DNA from: Parabacteroides acidifaciens
Lineage (GTDB): Bacteria > Bacteroidota > Bacteroidia > Bacteroidales > Tannerellaceae
Assembly: GCF_003363715.1 (NCBI RefSeq)
Contig: NZ_QREV01000026.1
Coordinates: 1 to 64,000 of the forward strand
Direction: 5' to 3'
Length of the DNA: 64,000 bases
This document shows positions 49,749-60,024 of this stretch, one piece after another (within the stretch, counting starts at the first letter, position 1; each line of letters starts with the position of its first letter). Under the pieces are notes generated by a model. That model saw only the letters and a list, made by a program, of their open reading frames with translations, was not told the origin of the DNA and did no database searches. The translations under genes and the position numbers were made by a program.

Positions 49749-52127
49749 TTGAAAGCAACGATTCTTAAGATTTCCTTTTTATTCATACTCTTGTTACCTG
49801 CCTCATTTGTCTATTCACAGGACAGGGCAATGGTTTCCGGGAAAGTATTATCGACGGAAAAAGAAATTGTAGATTTTGCTACCGTCTATCTGAAAGGCAC
49901 CACCTATGGAGTCACGACAAACGAACAAGGCATCTACCATCTGAAAGCGCCTGCCGGCAGCTATACCCTAATTATATCCGCCATCGGATATGAGACGGTG
50001 GAGAAAAAAGTCACGCTCTTCGAGGGTGAAAGAGTGAAACAAAACATCACAATCGCACCTAAGACAGAAGAGTTGGAAGAGGTTGTCGTTGTCTCAAACG
50101 GGATTAGCCGCCTGAAACGTTCAGCCTTCAATGCGGTGGCACTTGACACCAAAGAGCTGCAAAACTCAACCCGGAGCTTGAGCGACGCATTGGCTAAAGC
50201 GCCAGGAATGAAAGTACGCGAATCCGGCGGTGTCGGCTCGGACACACAGCTTACGCTGGACGGCTTCAGCGGAAAGCATGTCAAAATATTTATCGACGGC
50301 GTGCCGCAGGAAGGTGTGGGAAGTTCTTTCGGGCTGAACAACATTCCTGTAAACTTTGCCGAGCGCATAGAAGTATATAAAGGTGTTGTCCCGGTAGGCT
50401 TCGGGACAGACGCTATCGGCGGTGTCATCAACATCATCACCAAGAAAAAACGTGACAGATGGTTCCTGGATGCATCCTATTCTTACGGCTCGTTCAACAC
50501 ACATAAATCCTATGTAAATTTCGGGCAAACATTCAAAAACGGTTTCACTTACGAGATCAATGCTTTCCAGAACTATTCGGACAATGACTACTACGTAAAC
50601 GCCCCGGTAGAAAACTTCGAAACGGGAAGCATCGACAGAAGCAAGAAAGAGCGTGTAAAACGTTTCAACGATACATATCACAACGAGGCAGTCATCGGCA
50701 AGTTAGGCATTGTAGACAAGAAATGGGCGGACCGCCTGATCTTCGGTTTCACCTACTCGAATATGTACCAGGACATACAGACCGGCGTGCGCCAGGAAAT
50801 CGTGTACGGCCGGAAACACCGCAAAGGCCATTCGCTGATGCCGTCATTGGAATACGGCAAGCGCGACCTGTTCACCAAAGGATTGGACATGGTGTTGACA
50901 GCCAACTATAACAAGAACCTGACGACAAATGTGGACACCTCTTCCTACGAATACAACTGGCGCGGAGAAAAACACCTGATGAACTCCGCCGGAGAACAGT
51001 CCAGACAGTATTCACGGGCAGACAATAACAACTGGAACGGAACAATGACCCTCAATTACCGGATCGGCAGAATACACACATTCACCTTCAATCATGTGCT
51101 GAACACCTTCCACCGTTCCAACACCTCCCTGCTCGCAGCAGAAGAGATGAAAAGCGCCATTGCCAAAGAAACCCGAAAGAATATATCCGGTTTGTCTTAC
51201 CGGTTGATGCCGTCCGAACACTGGAACTTCTCCGCATTCGGAAAATATTACAACCAGTTTGTAGCCGGTCCGATGGCTACTTCTTCCGCACAAGATGAAT
51301 ATATCCGGAACAGCCGTACCGTCAACTCATTCGGATACGGGGCGGCCGGAACTTATTTCATCCTGACCGGCCTGCAGGCAAAACTGTCTTACGAGAAGGC
51401 TTACCGCCTGCCGACTATCGAAGAGATGTTCGGCGACGAAGACCTGGAGATGGGCGAGTTAGGCATCAGACCGGAGAACAGCGACAACGTAAACCTCAAC
51501 CTGAGCTACAACAAAACATTCGGCAAGCATTCCATATATGTGGAAGGAGGCGTCGTTTACCGCAATACAAAAGATTATATCCAACGCAACATCACAGACC
51601 TGAGCGGTGGCAAACAGGCCGCCACTTACATCAACTACGGCAAAGTGGAGACTAAAGGCTTCAACCTCTCCCTCCGTTACAACTTTGCGGGCTGGGTGAG
51701 TGTCGGAGGTAACTTTACCCAGATGGACGTGCGCGACAGGATGAAAACCTCCATTTCCAGCAGTGCCGAAAACCTGGCCTATGGGGAACGGATGCCGAAC
51801 CTGCCATACCGCTTTGCGGATTCGGATGTATCGTTCTACTGGCGCAACCTCTGGAAAAAGGGCAATGTGCTGACCGTTACCTACGACAATCAGTACCTGC
51901 ATCGTTTCACTTACTATTCTTCCGCCATCGGAGCACAAAATAACGACTATGTGGTGCCCAACCAGTTCTCTCATAACCTGTCTCTTTCTTACAGCCTTCA
52001 GAACGGGCGGTACAACCTGTCATTCGAATGCCGCAACTTCACAAATGAAGACCTGTACGACAACTTCAGTTTGCAGAGAGCCGGACGTGCTTTCTACGGC
52101 AAAGTAAGAGTTTACTTCGGAAATTAA
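49749..52127 (+). CDS. xusA: XusA-like TonB-dependent xenosiderophore receptor
   Basis: The product is 792 aa, starting at TTG (49749) because no ATG fits before the signal peptide (KATILKISFLFILLLPASFV, cleavage after YSQ). A CarboxypepD_reg-like domain (about residues 28-110), the plug (LSDALAKAPGMKVRESGGVG) and a 22-strand-type barrel ending VRVYFGN follow. The gene order receptor, DUF4374 lipoprotein, PepSY membrane protein matches the XusABC locus of B. thetaiotaomicron, which captures enterobactin-type siderophores made by other bacteria. Iron control is likely, but no Fur box could be confirmed; a small hairpin (ATCGTT/AACGAT, 49714-49730) lies in the leader. Confidence 0.85.
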   Translation: MKATILKISFLFILLLPASFVYSQDRAMVSGKVLSTEKEIVDFATVYLKGTTYGVTTNEQGIYHLKAPAGSYTLIISAIGYETVEKKVTLFEGERVKQNITIAPKTEELEEVVVVSNGISRLKRSAFNAVALDTKELQNSTRSLSDALAKAPGMKVRESGGVGSDTQLTLDGFSGKHVKIFIDGVPQEGVGSSFGLNNIPVNFAERIEVYKGVVPVGFGTDAIGGVINIITKKKRDRWFLDASYSYGSFNTHKSYVNFGQTFKNGFTYEINAFQNYSDNDYYVNAPVENFETGSIDRSKKERVKRFNDTYHNEAVIGKLGIVDKKWADRLIFGFTYSNMYQDIQTGVRQEIVYGRKHRKGHSLMPSLEYGKRDLFTKGLDMVLTANYNKNLTTNVDTSSYEYNWRGEKHLMNSAGEQSRQYSRADNNNWNGTMTLNYRIGRIHTFTFNHVLNTFHRSNTSLLAAEEMKSAIAKETRKNISGLSYRLMPSEHWNFSAFGKYYNQFVAGPMATSSAQDEYIRNSRTVNSFGYGAAGTYFILTGLQAKLSYEKAYRLPTIEEMFGDEDLEMGELGIRPENSDNVNLNLSYNKTFGKHSIYVEGGVVYRNTKDYIQRNITDLSGGKQAATYINYGKVETKGFNLSLRYNFAGWVSVGGNFTQMDVRDRMKTSISSSAENLAYGERMPNLPYRFADSDVSFYWRNLWKKGNVLTVTYDNQYLHRFTYYSSAIGAQNNDYVVPNQFSHNLSLSYSLQNGRYNLSFECRNFTNEDLYDNFSLQRAGRAFYGKVRVYFGN

Positions 52128-52166
52128 TTCATTATCATAATTACTAAATATAAATACATTTACAAG

Positions 52167-53567
52167 ATGAAAAAGAATCATTTACTCATCGGTATCACCT
52201 CTGCCCTGTTGGCGGGTGGCATGTTTATTTCCTGTAGCGACAACGAGATTCCGGCACCAAACCCGGAACCGGGAACAGGCGATGCACAAAGCGCATTCAT
52301 CATCCCGGCTTCCGTTACGGCTTCCGGAAATACGACCAATGTCCTGCTAACAGCCGAAAGCATAGACGAAGGAACGATCACGACACAAAATAACGGCCTC
52401 GTCAATGACGGTGCGACACAATGGGTGTTCTACAAAAATCAGTATCTGTATGGTTTGACTTACAACCAGGGCAACGCCGGAGACACCCGTTCGTATGTCC
52501 TGAATGCAGATGGCAAACTGGAGACACGTTCACAGAGTTATAAGGTGAAGCGGTTCACAACCTACGGCATTTACGACAAGTATATCATGACCCTTTCATC
52601 GGGCGACGGTCCTACGGAATGGGCGGACGAAAACGGCTACGTGCCTCAGTCGTTCCTGGTTTCATGCCTGGACGTGGCAGCCGAGACGAAGAAAGACAAC
52701 GATACAAAGGATAAGAACTACCTGTCCGAGAACTTTCTGGGCAACGGCGAGTACGTGACACTGGCGGGCATCCTGGAACACAACAGCAAGATTTACAGCG
52801 TGGCAGTCCCGATGGGATTGAGCCAGTACGGAACGAAAGACGGAAACGGAAAATGGATCTTGCCGGGCAACGAAGACCTGGTTAAGACCGAATCCGGAGG
52901 CTCAAACAGCAGCGCCTACGAAAAAGACGAATTGTTGTGGACACAATACCCCGATTCCTGCTGGGTGGCAATCTTCAACGACGAGACATTCGCGACGAAG
53001 AAAATCATCAAGACCGGTAAAATCAGCTATGCTTGCGGACGTTTCAAATCTCAATACTACCAGATGATCTGGGCGGCTGACAATGGCGACATTTACGTAT
53101 TCTCTCCCTCATACGCCAAGACCATGACTGATCCGCGCCAGCAAACCAAACTGCCGGCCGGTGTAGTCCGCATCCCGAGCGGAAGCGAAGACTTCGACGA
53201 TTATTATTGTAATATCGAAGAGCAAAGCAACGGAAAATCATTCCTCCGCAGCTGGCATATCACGGAAGATTACTTCCTCTTGCTGATGTACGACCGCCCC
53301 TTCAGCGAAACCGGTTATACGGCAAATCAATTGGCTGTATTCAAAGCCGGCGACAAAAAGCTGACCTACGTCACCGGCCTTCCTTCATCAGACCTGATCT
53401 CAGGCTTCGGCAGTACACCGCATATCGAGAACGGCAACGCTTACATTGCAGTGACCTTGACCGACGGAGACCCGGCTATCTATAAAATCAATCCGGCAAA
53501 TGCCAGTGCAACGAAGGGTGTAACGGTAAAAGCAACTCAAATATCCGGTATCGGTAAGTTGAAATGA
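52167..53567 (+). CDS. xusB: XusB-like DUF4374 siderophore-binding lipoprotein
   Basis: The product is 466 aa. It starts [18 protein letters not shown] with a lipobox near MFISC (Cys at residue 23) followed by an acidic stretch ([18 protein letters not shown]), as in surface-exposed lipoproteins of the phylum. The body is a DUF4374 beta-propeller ([40 protein letters not shown]). In B. thetaiotaomicron the equivalent XusB binds ferric enterobactin or salmochelin. It overlaps the next gene by 4 bp (ATGA). Confidence 0.85.
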   Translation: MKKNHLLIGITSALLAGGMFISCSDNEIPAPNPEPGTGDAQSAFIIPASVTASGNTTNVLLTAESIDEGTITTQNNGLVNDGATQWVFYKNQYLYGLTYNQGNAGDTRSYVLNADGKLETRSQSYKVKRFTTYGIYDKYIMTLSSGDGPTEWADENGYVPQSFLVSCLDVAAETKKDNDTKDKNYLSENFLGNGEYVTLAGILEHNSKIYSVAVPMGLSQYGTKDGNGKWILPGNEDLVKTESGGSNSSAYEKDELLWTQYPDSCWVAIFNDETFATKKIIKTGKISYACGRFKSQYYQMIWAADNGDIYVFSPSYAKTMTDPRQQTKLPAGVVRIPSGSEDFDDYYCNIEEQSNGKSFLRSWHITEDYFLLLMYDRPFSETGYTANQLAVFKAGDKKLTYVTGLPSSDLISGFGSTPHIENGNAYIAVTLTDGDPAIYKINPANASATKGVTVKATQISGIGKLK

Positions 53568-54712
53568 AAAAGATCTTTGCAAAAATACATCTCTGGTTAT
53601 CGATTCCTTTCGGTATCATCATTGCGATTGTCTGCCTGACAGGGTCGATCCTGGTATTTGAAACGGAGATACTGGAGTTCTGCTATCCCTCCCGCTATTT
53701 CGTAAAAGAGGTAAAAGGGGAACCGCTGTCGCCGGCTGCATTAATGGATGCAGCCCGGCAACAGCTGCCCGACTCCATAAAGATAACGGGCATACGCATC
53801 TCCGCCGATCCTGAGCGGACCAGCCAACTGGTTTTACCCGGAAAAAAAGCAGCTTGCTTTATCAATCCTTATACGGGAGAAATAACCGGAATAGACGATG
53901 GCAAAGGGTTCTTCATGAAAATGATGCGCCTCCACCGCTGGTTGTTCGATGAATACAAACGCGACGGCAGCTTTGCCTGGGGAAAAGCAATTGTCGGCTA
54001 TTCGACGCTGGCACTGGCAATCATCATCATCAGCGGACTTGTCATCTGGTATCCGCGAAACAGGAAAGTACTGAAGAACCGGCTGAAAATAAAGACGAAA
54101 ACCGGCTGGTTCCGCTTCTTCTACGACCTGCATGTTTCAGGAGGTTTTTATGCAGCCCTACTCCTGCTTGCCCTTTCGTTGACAGGATTGACCTGGTCGT
54201 TCGGTTGGTATCGTGATGCATTTTACACCGCGTTCGGCGTCAGCACAAACCAGACGCAGCAGGCTCATGCGCCGGCCCCGTCTACGTCAAAAGAAGCTCC
54301 AGCCCGAGGACATTCAAACTCTTCCGAAAGAGAAGGGAGACAACAGAAAAAGGTGGATTATCTCCAATGGGATGAAGTCTTATCCGAACTGCAAAGCCGT
54401 TATCCGAAATACAACTCGATTACGCTCCAGAAAGGCTCGGCAACAGTCTCTACTGCCAATTACGGGAATACAAGAGGTAGTGACCGTTATTCATTCGATC
54501 CGGCTACCGGAAAGATAACCGACATCCAATTGTATAAGGACCTTCCCAAATCAGGGAAGATCAGAGGATGGATCTACTCCGTTCATGCCGGAACATGGGG
54601 TGGCATGACGACCCGGATATTAAGTTGCCTGGTCTCATTCCTCGGAGCAGTCTTTGCCATAACAGGTTACTATTTCTGGATCAAAAAGAGAATCAGGAAG
54701 AGAATACCCTAA
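53564..54712 (+). CDS. xusC: XusC-like PepSY-associated TM protein (putative iron reductase)
   Basis: The product is 382 aa. TM1 (about residues 10-32) follows the His of [15 protein letters not shown], and the RLHRWLF motif (about 123-129) and [15 protein letters not shown] (about 188-202) carry the conserved His residues expected to hold heme. TM helices continue near 144-166 and 190-215, with a last one near 350-370. A Ser/Ala-rich linker lies around 230-255. Such proteins are thought to reduce iron from siderophores. Its start overlaps the xusB stop. Confidence 0.85.
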   Translation: MKKIFAKIHLWLSIPFGIIIAIVCLTGSILVFETEILEFCYPSRYFVKEVKGEPLSPAALMDAARQQLPDSIKITGIRISADPERTSQLVLPGKKAACFINPYTGEITGIDDGKGFFMKMMRLHRWLFDEYKRDGSFAWGKAIVGYSTLALAIIIISGLVIWYPRNRKVLKNRLKIKTKTGWFRFFYDLHVSGGFYAALLLLALSLTGLTWSFGWYRDAFYTAFGVSTNQTQQAHAPAPSTSKEAPARGHSNSSEREGRQQKKVDYLQWDEVLSELQSRYPKYNSITLQKGSATVSTANYGNTRGSDRYSFDPATGKITDIQLYKDLPKSGKIRGWIYSVHAGTWGGMTTRILSCLVSFLGAVFAITGYYFWIKKRIRKRIP

Positions 54713-54723
54713 GTCCTACAAAC

Positions 54724-54762
54724 AAAAAAGCCCGGAGTCGTTTCAACTCCGGGCTTTTTTTG
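54724..54762. terminator. Intrinsic terminator after xusC
   Basis: AAAAAGCCCGGAGT and ACTCCGGGCTTTTT arms around a short loop, with a T-run on each strand; it separates xusC from the convergent OmpH-family gene. Confidence 0.9.
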
Positions 54763-54791
54763 TTTCAGGCTTTGAACGCCTTTTTTATATC

Positions 54792-55394
54792 TTACTTGGC
54801 GGAAGAATAGTTCTTATTCAACACCTCAAGAAATTCAGCTGTGATATCATACGCATGGTTCGCCAACAAAATATTGTCACCCATTGTATTGCTGAAAATA
54901 ATCTGGTAACCTTTTGTCTGGTTGTAAGCAGTCAACTGTGCAACGATCGTATCGCGAAGTTGTCCGTTCAGTTCCATCTGCTTGGTTGCCAACTCCTGTT
55001 CTTTCTTTGCTGCATAATCTTGAAGTTCCTGCTGCTTTTTCTGCAAACGGTTTCCTTCCTGTTGAGCTCTTTCCGTAGTCAGGAAAGCATTTGCTTCATA
55101 TTTACGCTGAAAATCATTCAACTCAGTCCGTAAAGCATTTGACCGCTGGGTCATATCTAAACGATAATCTTCCTGCATTTTGAGAATACGTTCATTCAAA
55201 TCCTTTGAATAATTGTAATTCGATAAAAGAGAGTCTACATTTACATATGCTACAGGAAGCAAATTAGTAGAATCTCCCTCCGTTGTAAAAGCCGGAGTTA
55301 CTGTGGATTCTTTTTTTCCGGAAAACTGCATAACGAACAAAATTATGACAGCCACCGCGAGCACACCATTAATTACGTAGTTAATGTTCTTCAT
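54792..55394 (-). CDS. OmpH/Skp-family protein
   Basis: The product is 200 aa. An uncleaved-looking N-terminal helix (VINGVLAVAVIILFVMQFSG) is followed by the OmpH start VAYVNVDSLLSNYNYSKDLN and a long coiled coil (FQRKYEANAFLTTERAQQEG). It ends with the small domain IIFSNTMGDNILLANHAYDI, TAEFLEVLNK. Skp-like chaperones hold outer-membrane proteins in the periplasm; the retained helix suggests this member stays anchored to the inner membrane. It is followed on the same strand by nothing until the xus terminator. Confidence 0.88.
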   Translation of the reverse strand: MKNINYVINGVLAVAVIILFVMQFSGKKESTVTPAFTTEGDSTNLLPVAYVNVDSLLSNYNYSKDLNERILKMQEDYRLDMTQRSNALRTELNDFQRKYEANAFLTTERAQQEGNRLQKKQQELQDYAAKKEQELATKQMELNGQLRDTIVAQLTAYNQTKGYQIIFSNTMGDNILLANHAYDITAEFLEVLNKNYSSAK

Positions 55395-55421
55395 AAAGTG
55401 TAAATTAAATCTTTATTTATT

Positions 55422-55640
55422 TTATTCTTCTATTTCTTTTATCTTATCATATAGATTCTTCTGCATACTATCCCGCCTATGCTGGGTTTTAGCACAACAT
55501 ATACCCTTTTCCCTTAGTGCTGCGTTACCCTCGATATGTGTATTGGGAAATCTTCCTCCTTTTTTGAAAAGGACTTTTACACTGAGCAACACAACACAAA
55601 TAACAAGAATTATGACCGTAATCAATAACGTTGCAAGCAT
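55422..55640 (-). CDS. Small conserved membrane-anchored protein
   Basis: The product is 72 aa: one TM helix (about residues 3-24, ATLLITVIILVICVVLLSVK), then RFPNTHIEGNAALREKGICC and AKTQHRRDSMQ. Proteins of this shape with the N-x-ALR-x-KGI-x-C motif recur in Bacteroidales as far as I recall, without a known function. It lies 27 bp upstream of the OmpH-family gene on the same strand. The Cys-Cys pair could bind a metal or form a disulfide, but this is speculation. Confidence 0.65.
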   Translation of the reverse strand: MLATLLITVIILVICVVLLSVKVLFKKGGRFPNTHIEGNAALREKGICCAKTQHRRDSMQKNLYDKIKEIEE

Positions 55641-55787
55641 TTTCTCTATATTTGTGGACGCAAATATAAGAGTTTAAGTGATTGGAAAGTATGTTTTTGG
55701 TATTTAATTGTACTTTTTTTCATACCGAACTCTGTTTATAGCGGTATTATTAACTATAGAGTAGCATCTATAATATATTGTAACATT

Positions 55788-57245
55788 ATGAAGATTACTG
55801 ATTTAAAACCTGAGATCGTCTGGAAGTTCTTCCACCAAGTAACACAAGTGCCCCGTCCTTCAAAGAAGGAAGGAAAAATGATCGAATTTCTCGAATCATT
55901 CGCCAAACAGTATAAAATAGCAATCAAGAAAGATGCCGTAGGCAATATCCTGATGTCAAAACCGGCAACCCCCGGAAAAGAAAGCCTGCCGACAGTAGTC
56001 CTGCAGTCACATATGGATATGGTATGCGAAAAAAATAACGGGACTGCCCACGATTTCGACAACGATCCGATCGAAACAATCGTCGACGGCGATTGGCTTC
56101 GTGCCAACGGGACGACGTTAGGAGCCGACAATGGCATCGGTGTCGCCGCCGAGCTTGCAATCCTTGCTTCCGATGATATCGAACACGGTCCGATCGAATG
56201 CCTCTTCACGATTGACGAAGAAACCGGGCTGACCGGAGCAAAAGCCCTCGAAAAAGGCTTTATGACAGGTGACATCCTGTTGAACCTCGACAGCGAGGAC
56301 GAAGGCGAAATCTTTATGGGTTGCGCCGGAGGTAAAGACACGCAGGCAGTTTTCCACTACGAATCGCAACCGACAAATCCGAACATGCAGTATTTCATCA
56401 TCGACGTGAAAGGCTTGAACGGCGGACACTCCGGAGGTGAAATCCATAAAGGATTGGGGAATGCCAATAAAGTGCTGGTACGCTATCTGTATCTGTTAGG
56501 TGCACAGGTCGATTTCACACTCTGCTCGATCAGCGGAGGCAACCTGCGTAACGCAATCGCCCGTGAAGCGCATGCCGTAATCGGCTTGTCGCCCAATGAA
56601 AAGGAAACGGCACGTGTCCTGCTCAACCATTATACGGCAGACATCGAAAACGAGCTGAAGCATGTAGACCCGAACGTTCGTATTTCCATGGAATCGACCG
56701 AACAGCCGGAAAAATGTATCGGCAACGCATGGAAAGACAAAGTTATCTGGGCCCTGCACGCCTGTCCGCACGGCGTAATCGGCATGAGCCATGATATCGA
56801 AGGATTGGTTGAAACCTCTACCAACCTGGCCTCTGTTAAGATGGGACCGGACGATACGATTATCGTAGGTACAAGCCAGCGCAGTTCGATCGAATCCTGC
56901 AAGAATATGATTGCCAACCAGGTAGCATCCGTATTCAAACTGGCGGATGCAGTAGTTACTCACGGTGACGGTTATCCCGGATGGGCGCCTAACCCGGACT
57001 CAAAGATACTGAAAGTGGCTCAGGAGACTTACAAACGTCTGTTTAATAAAGATGCCAAAATAATGGCGATCCACGCAGGATTGGAATGCGGCCTGTTCCT
57101 TGAAAAATATCCGAATCTGGATATGATTTCATTCGGTCCGACACTTCTCGACGTGCATTCGCCCAACGAACGCATACAGATCGATACCGTAGGTTTGTGG
57201 TGGTCGCACCTGCTTGAATTATTAAAGAGCATCCCTGCAAAATAA
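55788..57245 (+). CDS. pepD: Aminoacyl-histidine dipeptidase PepD
   Basis: The product is 485 aa. The M20 metal-site motifs are seen: VVLQSHMDMVCEKN (about residues 73-86), GADNGIGVAAELA (about 110-122), TIDEETGLTGA (about 143-153) and LNLDSEDEGEIFMGCAGG. It is a cytosolic dipeptidase of the carnosinase type. It stands alone, with a terminator downstream. Confidence 0.94.
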   Translation: MKITDLKPEIVWKFFHQVTQVPRPSKKEGKMIEFLESFAKQYKIAIKKDAVGNILMSKPATPGKESLPTVVLQSHMDMVCEKNNGTAHDFDNDPIETIVDGDWLRANGTTLGADNGIGVAAELAILASDDIEHGPIECLFTIDEETGLTGAKALEKGFMTGDILLNLDSEDEGEIFMGCAGGKDTQAVFHYESQPTNPNMQYFIIDVKGLNGGHSGGEIHKGLGNANKVLVRYLYLLGAQVDFTLCSISGGNLRNAIAREAHAVIGLSPNEKETARVLLNHYTADIENELKHVDPNVRISMESTEQPEKCIGNAWKDKVIWALHACPHGVIGMSHDIEGLVETSTNLASVKMGPDDTIIVGTSQRSSIESCKNMIANQVASVFKLADAVVTHGDGYPGWAPNPDSKILKVAQETYKRLFNKDAKIMAIHAGLECGLFLEKYPNLDMISFGPTLLDVHSPNERIQIDTVGLWWSHLLELLKSIPAK

Positions 57246-57265
57246 AACGGTATATTTTCCGTTAT

Positions 57266-57306
57266 AAAAAGAGGATTAACATTTCACCGATGTTTTTCCT
57301 CTTTTT
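57266..57306. terminator. Intrinsic terminator after pepD
   Basis: AAAAAGAGGA (57266-57275) and TCCTCTTTTT (57297-57306) pair across a 21-nt loop; an A/T-rich run follows. Confidence 0.75.
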
Positions 57307-57336
57307 TTATGTTAAGACGTGAAAACTTATTTATGA

Positions 57337-57344
57337 TAAATTTG
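57337..57344 (+). promoter_or_regulatory. -7 element upstream of the lipoprotein gene
   Basis: TAAATTTG matches TAnnTTTG, about 90 bp before the ATG at 57433; no -33 TTTG seen. Confidence 0.4.
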
Positions 57345-57432
57345 TTTTCATAAAACATAATATGACAATCAGGCAATATCTCAACACGTAGAAGCAGAAT
57401 GGGTATATTGCCACATTATTAAATTGAATAAG

Positions 57433-58908
57433 ATGAAAAGATTAGCCGCTCCGTTACTCATACTATTTTTAATGGTATTCAACCTGTTGTCGTGCGACGG
57501 GCTGGACGAAAACTATTCAACCAATCCGAACCACCAACTGAGCTTCTCGGCAGACACGCTCTCTTTTGATACGGTGTTTACGACAATAGGTTCCGCGACC
57601 AAAGAGTTCATGATCTATAACCGTAACGACCAACCGTTGATGATCGGCGAAATCATGCTGGCAAGCGGTGAAGAGACCGGTTTCCGCATCAATGTGGATG
57701 GCCGCAAAGGCGACCATTTCCAGGATGTAAGAATACAGGCGCAAGACAGTTTGTATGTCTTTGTTGAAGTCACAGTCAATCCGAATGCCTCCAACCAACC
57801 GTTGCTGATCGACGATTCCGTGATCTTTATAACAAACGGAATCAAACAATCCGTGCGCCTCGAAGCATACGGGCAAAATGTAAACCTGTATAAAAATGGG
57901 ATAACATTAACACAAGACACTCATTTCACAGCCGAACGCCCCTATCTGATTTACGACAGCCTGATGATAGCTCCCGACGTTACGCTGAATATAGACCCGG
58001 GATGCATCTTCTATATGCACGACGCGGCAAAGATCATCACCTATGGGACCTTGCTCGCCAAAGGGACACGCGAACAGCCGATCCTGTTCCGGGGAGACCG
58101 CCTGGATTTCATTTTGGACGACGTCTTGCCTTACGACCGCACGCCATCCCAATGGGGAGGCATCTTCTTCCGTCCGGAAAGCTATAATAATATAATGGAC
58201 AACGTGATTGTACGGAACGGAAAAACCGGCCTCACATTTGAGAAATCATCTCCGGAAGAATCCAAATTGAAATTGAGCAACTCCCAAATCACGAATATGG
58301 GCGAGAACCTCTTCTCCGCAATCAACTGCAATATCGAAGTCAGCAATACGGAACTGACCAATGCGAAAGACTGTGTCGTGGTCCTGATCGGAGGAGAATA
58401 TCATTTCGTCCATTGTACGCTTGCCAATTTCATGACACTGAATAAAAGGGAGCAGCCTTGCCTGACCCTGACCAATAATAAAATAGTCGATTCGCAAAAA
58501 GAGACGTATCCGCTGAAAGCGACTTTCGACAATTGCATCATTGACGGCAGCTTCAGTGCCGGCGAAAAGGAACACCAGGGAGAGCTGAACTTGTCTATCG
58601 ACGGCATCGCTTCGTTCGACTACCTGTTCAACCACTGCGTGATCAAGACATCGGGCAGTAATAACGACCAGTTCAAAGATGTACTGTTCACCAAGACAAG
58701 CCCGTCTTACCGGCTGAAAGGCGGTGAAAAGAATAAATACCGTTTCGACTTCCGCCCGGATTCGGCGACGACATTAGGCGTAGGCAAAGCCGATATATTC
58801 ATCACGCAACAATATCCCGTGGACCGCTACGGCGTAAACCGCCTCACGAATGACGGCCCGGATATCGGAGCATACGAATTTGTACCGAAAGAAGAAGATG
58901 AAAAATAA
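57433..58908 (+). CDS. Lipoprotein with right-handed beta-helix-like body
   Basis: The ATG at 57433 gives 491 aa (MKRLAAPLLILFLMVFNLLS, lipobox Cys at residue 21); a TTG 9 bp upstream is not needed. Residues about 30-140 look like an Ig-like or abnormal-spindle-type domain (FDTVFTTIGSATKEFMIYNR). Residues about 165-440 have the short repeated strands of a parallel beta-helix (LNIDPGCIFYMHDAAKIITY, IMDNVIVRNGKTGLTFEKSS). Related Bacteroidetes proteins are annotated as choice-of-anchor or right-handed beta-helix lipoproteins without known function. The next gene starts 6 bp downstream. Confidence 0.75.
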   Translation: MKRLAAPLLILFLMVFNLLSCDGLDENYSTNPNHQLSFSADTLSFDTVFTTIGSATKEFMIYNRNDQPLMIGEIMLASGEETGFRINVDGRKGDHFQDVRIQAQDSLYVFVEVTVNPNASNQPLLIDDSVIFITNGIKQSVRLEAYGQNVNLYKNGITLTQDTHFTAERPYLIYDSLMIAPDVTLNIDPGCIFYMHDAAKIITYGTLLAKGTREQPILFRGDRLDFILDDVLPYDRTPSQWGGIFFRPESYNNIMDNVIVRNGKTGLTFEKSSPEESKLKLSNSQITNMGENLFSAINCNIEVSNTELTNAKDCVVVLIGGEYHFVHCTLANFMTLNKREQPCLTLTNNKIVDSQKETYPLKATFDNCIIDGSFSAGEKEHQGELNLSIDGIASFDYLFNHCVIKTSGSNNDQFKDVLFTKTSPSYRLKGGEKNKYRFDFRPDSATTLGVGKADIFITQQYPVDRYGVNRLTNDGPDIGAYEFVPKEEDEK

Positions 58909-58914
58909 AACGAT

Positions 58915-59988
58915 ATGATCAGAATCTTAACTATGACGTTTTTCATCCTGCTCCTGTCCGTTATCTCTTCAAAAGGGCAAACGGATTTCCGGGTGATGAG
59001 CTATAATGTCGAAAACCTGTTCGACACGGAAGATAATCCGCTGACAGCCGACGAAGAATTTCTTCCTTCCGGCAACCGCCACTGGACGGGCGGACGATTT
59101 TACCATAAATTGCAACAAGTGGCAAAAGTGATCACCGCCGCTGGCGAATGGAGCACTCCGGCGCTGGTCGGTCTTTGCGAAGTGGAGAATGACTCCGTTC
59201 TTGTCCGGTTGTTGCACCAGACACCTCTCCGCCTGCAACATTACCGCTATTGCATGACACATGGAGAGGACACACGCGGCATCAACGTGGCACTGCTCTA
59301 CCAACGGGACAAGTTCCGTTACTTGGGACATGCCGAACAGCCGGTCCGTTTCACGCGGAAACAACACAAGCACACCCGCAACATTCTTCACGTATGGGGA
59401 GAAGTCCTCACCGGCGACCGTCTCGACATCTTTGTCTGCCATTTTCCCTCCCGCTACGGAGGAGAGAAAGAGAGTGAACCGGATCGCTTCGACGCCGCCC
59501 GCACATTACGGTCGTTATGCGATTCCGTCTACGCCCTCCACCCCACTCCGCATATCCTGATCATGGGAGACTTCAACGACACTCCGGACGACATCAGCAT
59601 CCGGCAAATATTGGATGCCCATCCGTTTCCAATCCGATGGGCATCCGTTCCGGATTCCATGCGCATCGAATCCCAAACGGACAGGCATCCGTTTCTCCGC
59701 CTGTGCAATCTCTTCGCCGAACGGAAGACACATCCTTCGGGCAGCCATAAGTATCAGGGCGAATGGAGCCAACTGGACCAGATCATTGTCTCTTCCGCCC
59801 TGGCCGACACGACAGCCGCCATGCACCTCGTTCCCGGAAGTGCCCGCATCTTCTCACCGCCCTTCCTGCTCACCAAAGATAAAACATGGCGCGGCGAACG
59901 CCCTTTCCGCTCTTACTACGGCTTCAAATACGAAGGCGGCTACAGCGACCACCTGCCTATAATCGCGGACTTTCTTTTATCGAAATAA
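58915..59988 (+). CDS. Secreted endonuclease/exonuclease/phosphatase-family protein
   Basis: The product is 357 aa with a signal peptide ending near SSKGQ. The EEP fold is shown by FRVMSYNVENLFDTEDN (about residues 23-40), LVGLCEVENDS (about 83-93), the INVALLYQRDKF strand, the ILIMGDFNDTPDD catalytic block and the final GGYSDHLPIIADFLL. Secreted members in Bacteroidetes may be nucleases or phosphodiesterases; the substrate is open. It is co-transcribed with the lipoprotein gene upstream (6 bp). Confidence 0.88.
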   Translation: MIRILTMTFFILLLSVISSKGQTDFRVMSYNVENLFDTEDNPLTADEEFLPSGNRHWTGGRFYHKLQQVAKVITAAGEWSTPALVGLCEVENDSVLVRLLHQTPLRLQHYRYCMTHGEDTRGINVALLYQRDKFRYLGHAEQPVRFTRKQHKHTRNILHVWGEVLTGDRLDIFVCHFPSRYGGEKESEPDRFDAARTLRSLCDSVYALHPTPHILIMGDFNDTPDDISIRQILDAHPFPIRWASVPDSMRIESQTDRHPFLRLCNLFAERKTHPSGSHKYQGEWSQLDQIIVSSALADTTAAMHLVPGSARIFSPPFLLTKDKTWRGERPFRSYYGFKYEGGYSDHLPIIADFLLSK

Positions 59989-59993
59989 ATTAT

Positions 59994-60001
59994 TACTTTT
60001 G
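59994..60001 (+). promoter_or_regulatory. -7 element of the toxin-antitoxin operon
   Basis: TACTTTTG fits TAnnTTTG, 24 bp before the antitoxin ATG, just after the EEP gene. No clear -33. Confidence 0.45.
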
Positions 60002-60024
60002 TAATCAACTATAATGTTACAAAC

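Noticed and set aside
50166-50681. 171-residue minus-strand frame within the xusA gene, and many similar frames inside dnaK, glgP, dnaX and pgm
   Set aside because: They lie entirely opposite well-supported genes, lack start signals and family features, and follow from codon bias of the real gene.
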